This document shows, in pieces, positions 38,182-49,666 of a stretch of DNA of 64,000 bases. Location of the stretch: the NCBI GenBank assembly GCA_002067065.1, contig MVPY01000101.1, positions 1 through 64,000 on the forward strand. Reading direction: 5' to 3'. This stretch comes from Methanobacterium sp. PtaB.Bin024. GTDB lineage: Archaea; Methanobacteriota; Methanobacteria; Methanobacteriales; Methanobacteriaceae. Positions within the stretch are counted from its first letter, which is position 1, and each line of letters starts with the position of its first letter. The notes under the pieces are model-generated. The model did not search any database and was not told where the DNA came from. It was given only the letters and a program-made list of their open reading frames with translations. A program made the position numbers and the translations under genes.

Positions 38182-39426
38182 TCAGTTATTGGGCTTTATG
38201 ATGTCTTTTAGGACTTGGCCTTCCTTCATAACCAGTACTATGTTTTCAGGATTTCCCAATGATTTAATATCATTCAGTGGGTTGGTTTTACTTATAACCA
38301 CGTCTGCAAGTTTTCCTTCTTTGATTGTTCCTATTTTATCTTCAATTCCCAGTAGTTGGGATGCTTTTTTAGTACTGGCCTGTATGGCTTCCATGGGTTC
38401 CATTCCTATATCGCATAAAAAGCCAAGTTCCCGTAAGTTCTGACCATGAGGTGCGATACCACTGTCAGTACCCATAACCAATTTCACCCCAGCCTGATAT
38501 GCTTTTTTCATACTTTTCCGGCTGTTTATACACACGTTTTTAGCATCTTCCTGGCTGAAATAGGGAAGTTCTCCCTTCTCCAGCAGTTCCATGTTACTCA
38601 CGTTTGCCAGTTGGGTGGTTGTAAGCCAGGCATCATTTTCTAGGAGCAGATCAACGCATTCATCATCAAGATAGGTTCCATGTTCAATAGATTTTATACC
38701 TGCATTTAAAGCGTTTTTAATACCTGCTGATCCATGGGCGTGGGCCATAACTTGTAAATTTCGGGAAGAAGCTTCTTCAACCATTATCTGCAATTCTTCC
38801 TTGGTGAACTGGGGAAAGTCAGGACTGTCATTAGCACTTATCACTCCTCCAGTGACCATAACCTTCACCACATCTGCACCTGCCCTTAAAACTTCCCTAA
38901 CTCTTTTCCTGACTTCATCTGCACCATCACAAACCGCGTCAGGCAGTCCAGGATAGGTGGTTTTCACCTCATGGCCAGATTTCAATCGTGTATCAAAATG
39001 TCCTCCAGTTATTGATAGGGGCATTACACTGATCTGAAGGCGAGGACCAACAATTAAACCCTCTTCTACAGCCATTTTCACCCCATAATCTGCCATACCT
39101 GCATCCCGTACTGTGGTAACCCCTGCATCTACAGTTTTTTTCAAATTTTCAACTGCCTGGTAGAAATATAGTGATAGGGGAGTGAATAAGGGGTCTTCGA
39201 AGCGGAACCCTGTGAACATTATGTGTACATGGCAGTCAATAAAACCAGGAAGTATGAACCCACCATTGGCATCTACACGTTTAATTTCACCATCCGGAAG
39301 TGTGATGGAATCTTCACTACCACAATCAAGGATTTTCCTATCTTTTATTAGTACTCCTGCGTTTTGCACAGGTTTACCACCATTACCATCTATGAGCGTT
39401 CCGTTATGGATTAGAAAGTACACCAT
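38182..39426 (-). CDS. Amidohydrolase-family protein (prolidase/imidazolonepropionase-like)
   Basis: A 414-residue metal-dependent hydrolase. Metal-site motifs are FIDCHVHIMFTG near residue 65, VVKVMVTGGVISA near 187 (Lys for carbamylation), VMAHAHGSAGI near 226, SIEHGTYLDDE near 247 and MGTDSGIAPHG near 320. The sequence order resembles Xaa-Pro dipeptidase-type amidohydrolases. The substrate is unknown. It stands alone upstream of the copA promoter, on the same strand. Confidence 0.88.
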   Translation of the reverse strand: MVYFLIHNGTLIDGNGGKPVQNAGVLIKDRKILDCGSEDSITLPDGEIKRVDANGGFILPGFIDCHVHIMFTGFRFEDPLFTPLSLYFYQAVENLKKTVDAGVTTVRDAGMADYGVKMAVEEGLIVGPRLQISVMPLSITGGHFDTRLKSGHEVKTTYPGLPDAVCDGADEVRKRVREVLRAGADVVKVMVTGGVISANDSPDFPQFTKEELQIMVEEASSRNLQVMAHAHGSAGIKNALNAGIKSIEHGTYLDDECVDLLLENDAWLTTTQLANVSNMELLEKGELPYFSQEDAKNVCINSRKSMKKAYQAGVKLVMGTDSGIAPHGQNLRELGFLCDIGMEPMEAIQASTKKASQLLGIEDKIGTIKEGKLADVVISKTNPLNDIKSLGNPENIVLVMKEGQVLKDIIKPNN

Positions 39427-39719
39427 GTGATACCATCCTCTGATTATTACATCGATTTTGTTATTTTATCTGTTCCTTCTAATTGTTATTTTTTTATTTA
39501 GTGTTCATAAATTTTATACTGGGCTAATTAATTTCTCTAATAATAATGGAATGATTAATGGAATGATCTTTTTTTGTGGGTTTATTTGTAAATTCTGGGT
39601 TGATCACTCTTATCATGGAAATCATACTTTTGTTTTAGTTGAGATGAGGAATAAAGAAAAAAAATATTAAGGACATGAGCTAATATTAACACATATTAAA
39701 ATGGAGGGGAGGTGAAAAA

Positions 39720-39953
39720 ATGGCAAATCCAATATTAGCCGTGATTATATCTATATTTTTACCAGGAATTGGCAGTGTTTATGCCGGAAAAGTTATGATG
39801 GGAATCGTAATTTTTGTTATATATCTAATTCTAGCGGCAATTTATTATATGCTGTTCATGAGCTGGATAATGTGGATATTATTATTCATTGTCTGGATAT
39901 ACGGTCTCTATGATGCGTACACCACTGCAAAAGCAACAGAAGTAGAAGCATAA
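39720..39953 (+). CDS. Small TM2-type membrane protein
   Basis: A 77-residue protein with two hydrophobic segments (about 4-18 plus 25-45, and 47-65) and the LPGIGSVYAGKVMMGI pattern resembling the TM2 domain. A very strong SD (GGAGGGGAGGTG) precedes the ATG. It is the first of four small membrane genes in a row (39720-41395). Function unknown. Confidence 0.75.
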   Translation: MANPILAVIISIFLPGIGSVYAGKVMMGIVIFVIYLILAAIYYMLFMSWIMWILLFIVWIYGLYDAYTTAKATEVEA

Positions 39954-39998
39954 CTTTTTTTTATTTTTTTTATTTTTATATGTAGAGAGGTGAAAGAA

Positions 39999-40355
39999 AT
40001 GGATATCGACTGGGGCGCAGTAATCGTTGGATTTATCCTGTCCATAATCCTGGGAGGCATTTTAGCCGTGATTATCCCGGGAGTTGGTGCATTGTTAGGC
40101 TGGTTAATAGCAGGAATTGTGGTTGGATACATGGTAGGGGGTACTGCTGGCAATGGAGCGGCAAATGGGGCAGTATCTGGTTTATTCGGGGCAATAATAC
40201 TCTCAATATTGCTTTTAATATTTGGAACCCTGATCCTGGGATTAATAGGATTCGCAGCAGCCACAGTGACTTCATTCATACTGATCATAGGATCCTTAGG
40301 GGTTTTGATCATAATGGCAGTTGGAGGAGCTATTGGAGCAGCAATCAAAGGATAA
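39999..40355 (+). CDS. DUF5518-type membrane protein A
   Basis: A 118-residue Gly/Ala/Ile-rich protein with four predicted membrane segments. It has WGAVIVGFILSIILGGILA, the GALLGWLIAGIVVGYMVGG pattern and GAANGAVSGLFGAII; the motif of Gly-rich helices with NGAxxG is typical of DUF5518. The ATG at 39999 is chosen over a GTG at 39990 because the GTG overlaps the SD (AGAGAGGTG). Function unknown. Confidence 0.75.
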   Translation: MDIDWGAVIVGFILSIILGGILAVIIPGVGALLGWLIAGIVVGYMVGGTAGNGAANGAVSGLFGAIILSILLLIFGTLILGLIGFAAATVTSFILIIGSLGVLIIMAVGGAIGAAIKG

Positions 40356-40507
40356 CCAGTAAACCCGTGAACAAATTAAAAAAACCTTTTCTATTTTTTT
40401 AAGATTTAACTTATATTCTTCAGTTAAGTTTATTTCCCTTGAATCCAACCATATAATAAATTCATATTACTCTGAGTAATGATGAGCGGATTTGTGAAGG
40501 TAAAACC

Positions 40508-40921
40508 ATGATCGATCAAAAAAACACTATTATTGGAGTTGTACTGGGAGTTGCGCTGGTTTTTATTTTGGGAATGTTAATACCATTCGTGGGTTATATT
40601 ATAGCATTAATAGTAGCAAGCATAGTAGTTGGATATCTAGTCAACAATAGCATAAAAACAGGAGCCATGCACGGAACGCTGGTAGGGTTTCTCACAGGTG
40701 TAATCTTTATATTAATAATATACGCCTATCATGCTTTCTCAAAGGAGGTAGTTGGCGGCCTTATACTAATATACTTAATCTTAGTGCCTATTTTCACTCT
40801 TTTAGGATTTGGAGGGGGAATTATCGGGGCAGTGATTAAAGCAAGACAACAAAAAGGATCATTACCTGATGAAGTACCAGAACCTGAAAATTCCAAGAAA
40901 GATGAAGAAAAAAATGGATAG
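40508..40921 (+). CDS. DUF5518-type membrane protein B
   Basis: A 137-residue protein with four membrane segments and an acidic C-terminal tail (PDEVPEPENSKKDEEKNG). It shares GYIIALIVASIVVGYLV and the GAMHGTLVGFLTGVI helix with its neighbours. The ATG follows AAGGTAAAACC. It probably arose with the neighbouring genes by tandem duplication. Confidence 0.72.
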   Translation: MIDQKNTIIGVVLGVALVFILGMLIPFVGYIIALIVASIVVGYLVNNSIKTGAMHGTLVGFLTGVIFILIIYAYHAFSKEVVGGLILIYLILVPIFTLLGFGGGIIGAVIKARQQKGSLPDEVPEPENSKKDEEKNG

Positions 40922-40984
40922 GTAGATTGTATAAACGAAATTTGTATAAAAGCAAATACAAATTATCTTCATGGTGATGCAAAA

Positions 40985-41395
40985 ATGATAGACTGGAAAG
41001 CAGTGGGAATTGGATCTGTTGTAAACGCGGTTTTATCTATTGTTTTAACCATTGCATTTTTCCCTCTATTCTTCTTAGGTCCAATAGTAGGGGGATTATT
41101 GGCAACCTACATCGGAGAGGGGGAGAAAAAGGATGCCCTGGCAGAAGGCGTATTAACTGGCATCATAGGCGGGCTGATAATTGGAGTACTATTCATAGCA
41201 GGATTCGGAGCTTTAAGTGCCATAATTGGACTGGTATTTGCCAAAATCGGTATTCTGGCAGGGACAATGACCCTTATTGCAGGAGTCTTCATCACAGTGG
41301 TGGTGATGTTTGTAGGGGCAGTTCTGGGTGCAATTGGTGGCGTAATCGGTGCCGAAATCCGAGAAAATGGTCGTGGTAATGAAATTGAAGTTTAA
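40985..41395 (+). CDS. DUF5518-type membrane protein C
   Basis: A 136-residue protein with four membrane segments. It opens MIDWKAVGIGSVVNAVLSIV like the A copy and contains GPIVGGLLATYIG and ALAEGVLTGIIGGLIIGVLF, the DUF5518 helix pair. The C-terminus is charged. SD GGTGAT precedes it. It ends 93 bases before the convergent DUF126 gene, with a T-rich tract (41396-41416) after the stop. Confidence 0.75.
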   Translation: MIDWKAVGIGSVVNAVLSIVLTIAFFPLFFLGPIVGGLLATYIGEGEKKDALAEGVLTGIIGGLIIGVLFIAGFGALSAIIGLVFAKIGILAGTMTLIAGVFITVVVMFVGAVLGAIGGVIGAEIRENGRGNEIEV

Positions 41396-41487
41396 CTTTT
41401 TTTATTTCATTTTTTTGTAGGTGAGTGGATAACCCTTTAAGTTTTTGGAAAAAATCGATCTAATCAATCTATTGCTTAATCAGTCTA

Positions 41488-41895
41488 TTATTTTATTTTA
41501 ATAATTCCTGAATCTGCATCAACTTCCACCAGATCACCATCGACTAAAATCTCAAGAACATCTTCTTCTGGATGGTCAACCATGGGGATGCTGGCCATGA
41601 TGGCTCCAGTGGCGATTATAGGCTCTGCTTCTTTGGCAATGATCGCCAGAGGGGCAGTGTTATTCTTAGCCATCTGGAAGATCACATAGGATCCCACAGT
41701 AGATCCTTTACCAGAAGGAATAACCAGTATTTTCCCACTGATATTCTGCTGGTAGAGCTGATGCCCTCTATCTCTAACATTCCCAGTATCGGGGTCAACA
41801 CCACCTAGGAAACTTAAAGGATCATGGGAGATGATAACTTCACCCTCGGCTTTTCCACGGGAAATTTTACGGCACTGTATAACGTTAGGGGTCAT
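41488..41895 (-). CDS. DUF126 / aconitase-X small subunit (phosphomevalonate dehydratase)
   Basis: A 135-residue protein matching the DUF126 swivelling domain: CRKISRGKAEGEVIISHDP, then GGVDPDTGNVRDRGHQ and the GKGSTVGSYVIFQMA motif containing the conserved Ser. In archaea this small subunit pairs with the aconitase-X large subunit to make phosphomevalonate dehydratase of the modified mevalonate pathway for isoprenoid lipids. The large subunit gene is not in this window, so the pair is split. SD GGGAG is distant from the ATG. Confidence 0.9.
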   Translation of the reverse strand: MTPNVIQCRKISRGKAEGEVIISHDPLSFLGGVDPDTGNVRDRGHQLYQQNISGKILVIPSGKGSTVGSYVIFQMAKNNTAPLAIIAKEAEPIIATGAIMASIPMVDHPEEDVLEILVDGDLVEVDADSGIIKIK

Positions 41896-41991
41896 GATTA
41901 TTCTTCACTCTCCCTGGTATAAAAAAATAGGGGATAAGTTAAAAAAACAAACCCATCCTGATTTGAAAGTTTAAGTTCTCATCAAACACTT

Positions 41992-42894
41992 TTATTCCAG
42001 TTCCAACTCCACTCCACCAATTTTAGGTCGTAAAAAGTTATATAAAAGTGTCATTATGGCGTAGGTTATGAAGATGATTATGAAATAACCTACAGTGTCA
42101 CTTAAAAGGTAACCAACCGCAACCAATGGTTCTCCTACAGCGAAATACATGACGATTTGGGGTATGGAGAATAAAAAGTTTAAAATGGTTGTAACCATGG
42201 CAAGGATCAGGGCCAGGGGAACAGGTTTTATTTTCCTGATTTCAAAGAGGTTATCCTTTACAGAAGAGAATTTAAGCCGTATACCTCCCATTTTAGGTGC
42301 CAAAAAGTTGTATAATAATGCAAAGAGGGCACTGTATACAAAGGTGATTATGAAAACCACTATGGGGGTCAAGATTATCATCAAGATTATGCCAATTATT
42401 CCCAAGGCACCAAGACCTCCTAATTCTGACACAGCACTGGAGGTGCTTACAGCGGCAATGGCAGCTCCTTGAATTATCAACATCATCAGAGGAGCCACTA
42501 TCAGCATGATCAGGAAGGTCAATATTGTGTAGACCGCGGATAACATTAATGATAACGGAATCACAGGCATGGATATGATTTCTTTCATATCCAACATTTC
42601 CAGTTTAATACCCCCTACCCTGGGCACCAGCAGATTGTAAACAAGAGCCAGTAAAAATGAGGATAGAATGCTCAGTAAAAACGATCCCACTGGAAAAATG
42701 ATAATGATGGCTACTGCAAGTGTTAACAGGATACCAAGGATGGTGCTGGCTGTGGAGGGTAGAAAAACAGCCACCACTCCCAGCACTATGATTAATATCA
42801 ATGCATATATGAGGCCAATAACTGCTGATATTGAAGAGGACATCAGAGTGAAGGGCACAATAGAAACAGATTTTATTTCCTTTATTTCTTTCAT
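41992..42894 (-). CDS. Membrane protein with three internal repeats, copy 1
   Basis: A 300-residue hydrophobic protein made of three units of about 100 residues, each opening with a short charged start and ending in the signature LYNxLxPKxGGIxLxL (LYNLLVPRVGGIKLEL, LYNFLAPKMGGIRLKF, LYNFLRPKIGGVELELE). Each unit carries two to three membrane helices. The ATG at 42894 has GGGAGG upstream; an upstream ATG at 42933 does not. Function unknown. Its paralogue lies 188 bases away at 43083-44000. Confidence 0.8.
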   Translation of the reverse strand: MKEIKEIKSVSIVPFTLMSSSISAVIGLIYALILIIVLGVVAVFLPSTASTILGILLTLAVAIIIIFPVGSFLLSILSSFLLALVYNLLVPRVGGIKLEMLDMKEIISMPVIPLSLMLSAVYTILTFLIMLIVAPLMMLIIQGAAIAAVSTSSAVSELGGLGALGIIGIILMIILTPIVVFIITFVYSALFALLYNFLAPKMGGIRLKFSSVKDNLFEIRKIKPVPLALILAMVTTILNFLFSIPQIVMYFAVGEPLVAVGYLLSDTVGYFIIIFITYAIMTLLYNFLRPKIGGVELELE

Positions 42895-43082
42895 GTTTTT
42901 AAGCCTCCCAATGTGAAATATTAATTTATTCAATGTGTTTTATTAGTAATAATATTTTTCTAATTGGGAGAAAGTGGAGTATTCTAATTTGACAATATTC
43001 AGATTAAAAAGGATTTAATTAAAAGATTCAAAAACTTTCTAAGAAAAATAAAAAAAGGGGGAAATATTCATTTAGGGAACGT

Positions 43083-44000
43083 TCATTCCAGCACCAGTTT
43101 GATTCCACCGATTTTTGGCTGTAGGAAGTTGTAGATTATTGCACCAATGGCAACTATAATGAAGTACATTATGAAGTACATTATAGCGTACGTTACCAGC
43201 CATATTATTGCCACAACAATGTCTCCAGTCATTATGCCGCTTATGAATCCGTAGATTGCACCTAATATTGCGAGTACTACTGATAGTGACAGTGCTGCTG
43301 GCACCACTGGTATGTTGGTGAGTTCAAAGCCATTTGCTGCTTCGGCGAATACTAATTTCATTCCACCGATTTTTGGTATTACAATGTTGTAGAATATGGC
43401 GAACAGTGCGTATCCAATGAATGAGAATATGAATGTCATTATTGGCACCAGGATAATCCAGAACAGGGCCCACATGCCGGATATTGCTCCGAAAACTCCG
43501 CCAGTTGGAACTGTTGCGTTGGTGGTGTTGGTTGCATTGGCAATTACAGAGCCCACGATAGGTATAGATCCACTGATAAGTGAAAGTATTGAGCTACCAC
43601 CCAGTCCCATGTATAATCCCATGATGAAAGTTAGCACAGCAACTACACAGGCGAGTATAAGGGCAACAGATACCACTGGAATTGATTTAACTTCGTCTCC
43701 TTCCATACCAAGTTTTATACCCCCTACTTTAGGTGTTATGAGGTTGTATAATAAGGCTGTAACAAAGGCTAATAGTATGTTCCAGAAGAACGCAGTTAGT
43801 GGATACAGGATAATAATCGCTAACCCTAATACTGTAATGAAAGCAGCAAAGCTACTAGCTCCAGGTATGAATGCAGCGATGCTTCCAAAGAACAGGACTA
43901 TAAGAATAGCTGCGATAAAAGCCAAAATTGCGTGTATCGATGAGGACATTAAAGTAAATGGTGCGGCTCTAATATGTTTAATCTCTTTGATATCGACCAT
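43083..44000 (-). CDS. Membrane protein with three internal repeats, copy 2
   Basis: A 305-residue paralogue of the neighbouring gene, with the same three-unit layout (LYNLITPKVGGIKLGM, FYNIVIPKIGGMKLVF, IYNFLQPKIGGIKLVLE) and the same opening KEIKHIRAAPFTLMSSSIHAI. A strong GGGAGGTG SD precedes the ATG. Both copies are on the minus strand and upstream copy 2 is transcribed first; each appears to have its own SD and the 188-base gap may hold a promoter for copy 1. Function unknown. Confidence 0.8.
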   Translation of the reverse strand: MVDIKEIKHIRAAPFTLMSSSIHAILAFIAAILIVLFFGSIAAFIPGASSFAAFITVLGLAIIILYPLTAFFWNILLAFVTALLYNLITPKVGGIKLGMEGDEVKSIPVVSVALILACVVAVLTFIMGLYMGLGGSSILSLISGSIPIVGSVIANATNTTNATVPTGGVFGAISGMWALFWIILVPIMTFIFSFIGYALFAIFYNIVIPKIGGMKLVFAEAANGFELTNIPVVPAALSLSVVLAILGAIYGFISGIMTGDIVVAIIWLVTYAIMYFIMYFIIVAIGAIIYNFLQPKIGGIKLVLE

Positions 44001-44179
44001 TTTTTCACCTCCCTTTACAATAGATGTTATATTATTTCTACAAGGTCATATATTAAATTTTGCTTTTAAAGGAGATAAAAACAGTCAAAATAGGATATTA
44101 ATAGATTAAAAAGGAGTATCAACTTTTTCAAAAGGAAAATAGAAAAAAGGAGAAATTAATTGAAAATCAGTAGTAAAGT

Positions 44180-45529
44180 TTAAAACCATTTTTTAGATTC
44201 ATCTAAAACCTTTTCCACGATCTTTACAGAAGATCCCAGATAGGTATGTGGATCCATAATCTTCTCAACCTCTTCAGGGGTTAAATAATCCTTTATCTCC
44301 TCCTGTTGAAGTATAACATCTTTTAAACCAATTCCTGATTTATTGGCTTCCAGAGCACACTTTCGGACCATGGCATAAGCTGTCTGCCTTCCCATACCCC
44401 TCCGAGTGAGTTCGGCCATGAAACGTTCGGCCATGATAAGTCCACCTGTTAAATTAAGGTCCTTTTCAATGTTTTCAGGGTAGAAAACCAGTTTTTCCAT
44501 TAATTTGATGGTCAAGTTTAAGATGTAATCTGTGAGGATGGATGCCTCAGGGAGCATGATCCTCTCAGAGGAGGAGTTAGTCAGGTCTCTTTCATGCCAT
44601 AGGGCATTATTCTGGAGAGCCGGTGAAGGATATGCCTTTATAATTCTGGAAACACCACAGATTCTTTCAGCAGTGATAGGATTCATTTTATGGGGCATGG
44701 TACTGGATCCCACCTGTTTTTCCGGGTCAAAACTTTCACCTAATTCTTTGATCTCTGTACGTTGCAGGTTACGGATTTCCAGAGCTATTTTATCCAAAGT
44801 ACTTGCAAGGTTAGCTAGGCACATAATGTATTCTGCATGGTTATCCCTCTGCACCACCTGGTTAGATATCAGTACTGGAGGAAGTCCCAGTATTTCAGAA
44901 ACCTTAAGATGAACATCCAGTCCATCTTCACCTAGGGCAGCGGTGGTACCAACTGCTCCGGTCATCATTCCAACGCATAACCTTCCTTTGCATGATTCTA
45001 ACCGATCATATTGACGGTGGAGTTCATCAGCCCATAAGGCGAATTTCATCCCATAAGTAGTGGGGAGGGCGTGCTGGCCATGGGTTCTGCCAATGCAAAC
45101 TGTTTTCTTATTTTCATCTGCCAGTTTGAGGATGATCCTGGCCAGGTGTTCTGCCTTCTTTTGGATAATTTCAATGGAGTCCTTGAGAAGCATAGACTGG
45201 GAACTGTCAATGATGTCGTTGGAGGTGGCACCAAAGTGCACGTATTCTCCAGCATCTCCATCACACACTTCAGCTAATGCTTTAACCATTGAGGCAATGT
45301 CATGGTTGGTTTCCCGTTCGATTTCATCCACTCTTTCCTTAGTAACGTATTGGGTGTTCGCTTTTTTTCTAATTTCAATTGCAGCTTCTTCAGGAATTAA
45401 TTTAAGCTGGGCTTCTGCTTCTGCCAGGGCAGCTTCAACTTCCAGCATTTTTTGAAGTTTATGTTCTGATTCCCAGATTTTTTTCATCTCAGGGGTTCCG
45501 TAACGAAATTCTATAGGGTGAATAGCCAT
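44180..45529 (-). CDS. purB: Adenylosuccinate lyase
   Basis: A 449-residue fumarase/aspartase-superfamily enzyme acting twice in purine synthesis (SAICAR and adenylosuccinate cleavage). Family motifs are RTHGQHALPTTYG near 145, the signature GSSTMPHKMNPITAERI near 269 and RDLTNSSSERIMLPEA near 310. The ATG at 45529 is chosen over a TTG at 45535 because it sits seven bases after GGAG. It appears monocistronic. Confidence 0.96.
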   Translation of the reverse strand: MAIHPIEFRYGTPEMKKIWESEHKLQKMLEVEAALAEAEAQLKLIPEEAAIEIRKKANTQYVTKERVDEIERETNHDIASMVKALAEVCDGDAGEYVHFGATSNDIIDSSQSMLLKDSIEIIQKKAEHLARIILKLADENKKTVCIGRTHGQHALPTTYGMKFALWADELHRQYDRLESCKGRLCVGMMTGAVGTTAALGEDGLDVHLKVSEILGLPPVLISNQVVQRDNHAEYIMCLANLASTLDKIALEIRNLQRTEIKELGESFDPEKQVGSSTMPHKMNPITAERICGVSRIIKAYPSPALQNNALWHERDLTNSSSERIMLPEASILTDYILNLTIKLMEKLVFYPENIEKDLNLTGGLIMAERFMAELTRRGMGRQTAYAMVRKCALEANKSGIGLKDVILQQEEIKDYLTPEEVEKIMDPHTYLGSSVKIVEKVLDESKKWF

Positions 45530-45647
45530 GTTCAAACTCCTTAATATTCAAATTAGATTATAAAAAACTTCTAAAGATCAAAATATATGGAATTTTATCC
45601 TCCTTGAGGTTTAAAAACCTTGAGGGTTTTAAAAAAAGTAATAGGGT

Positions 45648-45809
45648 TCAGGAATAAGAAAACCTGAGGGCGATGCAGAAAACAGCTAGAACAACTGTCA
45701 TAATTATAACTTGTTCCGGGCTGAGTTTGGGGCCTTTGGTTTCCTCTTCAAAGTATCTGACCAGACCCGCCCCACTTGGTGGGAGGTATTTCTTTTCTTT
45801 TTTTGCCAA
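45648..45809 (-). CDS. Sec61-beta/SecG-type preprotein translocase subunit
   Basis: A 53-residue protein from a TTG start (SD GGTGATTTAA). It reads AKKEKKYLPPSGAGLVRYFE, then EETKGPKLSPEQVIIMTVVL and a C-terminal membrane helix. The motif LPPSGAGLVRYFEEE...GPKLSPE and a single tail helix define archaeal Sec61-beta, the small subunit of the SecYE-beta channel. It lies upstream of purB on the same strand. Confidence 0.95.
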   Translation of the reverse strand: MAKKEKKYLPPSGAGLVRYFEEETKGPKLSPEQVIIMTVVLAVFCIALRFSYS

Positions 45810-46147
45810 TTAAATCACCGTAAATTAATTTATTAAACAATTTTATCAAGTTTTAGTATAAATTTCAATTTCAGTGTCATGAAATATTAATTCATATCTA
45901 TGTTACATTCTCCCGCCTTATATTTGTAATGGTGATGGTATATCCTTATTTAATTTTCTTGGGAAGTGAATTGGATTTAGTTAAAAAAGTATAAATTCTC
46001 TCCCTGACAATAACAAATTAGTGGTGATTAAGTCGTGTTCGTATTATATGGGGTTTGAATAAGATTCAAGTTCATTTTAGGGATGTAATGGCTTGAAAAG
46101 TACAAGAGATTAATTATTTTCAGGATAAAAGGGATAAGTGAATTATC
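45810..46147. other. Divergent intergenic region between Sec61-beta and DNA polymerase D genes
   Basis: 338 AT-rich bases without a convincing frame. A TATA-like AAAAAGTATAAATTC lies near 45981-45995 on the plus strand. Promoters for both divergent genes are expected here. Confidence 0.4.
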
Positions 46148-49477
<3,330 letters not shown>

Positions 49478-49666
49478 AAATATTGTTCTGATAATAATGG
49501 TGGTATCATAAAAACAGTTAGCAATCTAAACACTTTTGTTTATCAGAACAGTATGGATAATCGAAACAATTTTATAACATACAAATAGAAATAAAAAGTA
49601 GGTTAAAAACCGGGGGTAATTATTATTACTTCTATATTAATTTTTAACGTGGAGGATGTGTAAAGA

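Noticed and set aside
39458..39670. 70-codon plus-strand frame upstream of the small membrane genes
   Set aside because: No SD, AT-driven Phe/Ile-rich composition with no coherent segments; it looks like non-coding AT-rich sequence.
43396..44109. 237-codon plus-strand frame over the triple-repeat membrane gene
   Set aside because: Mirror of a hydrophobic coding sequence; no SD or motif.
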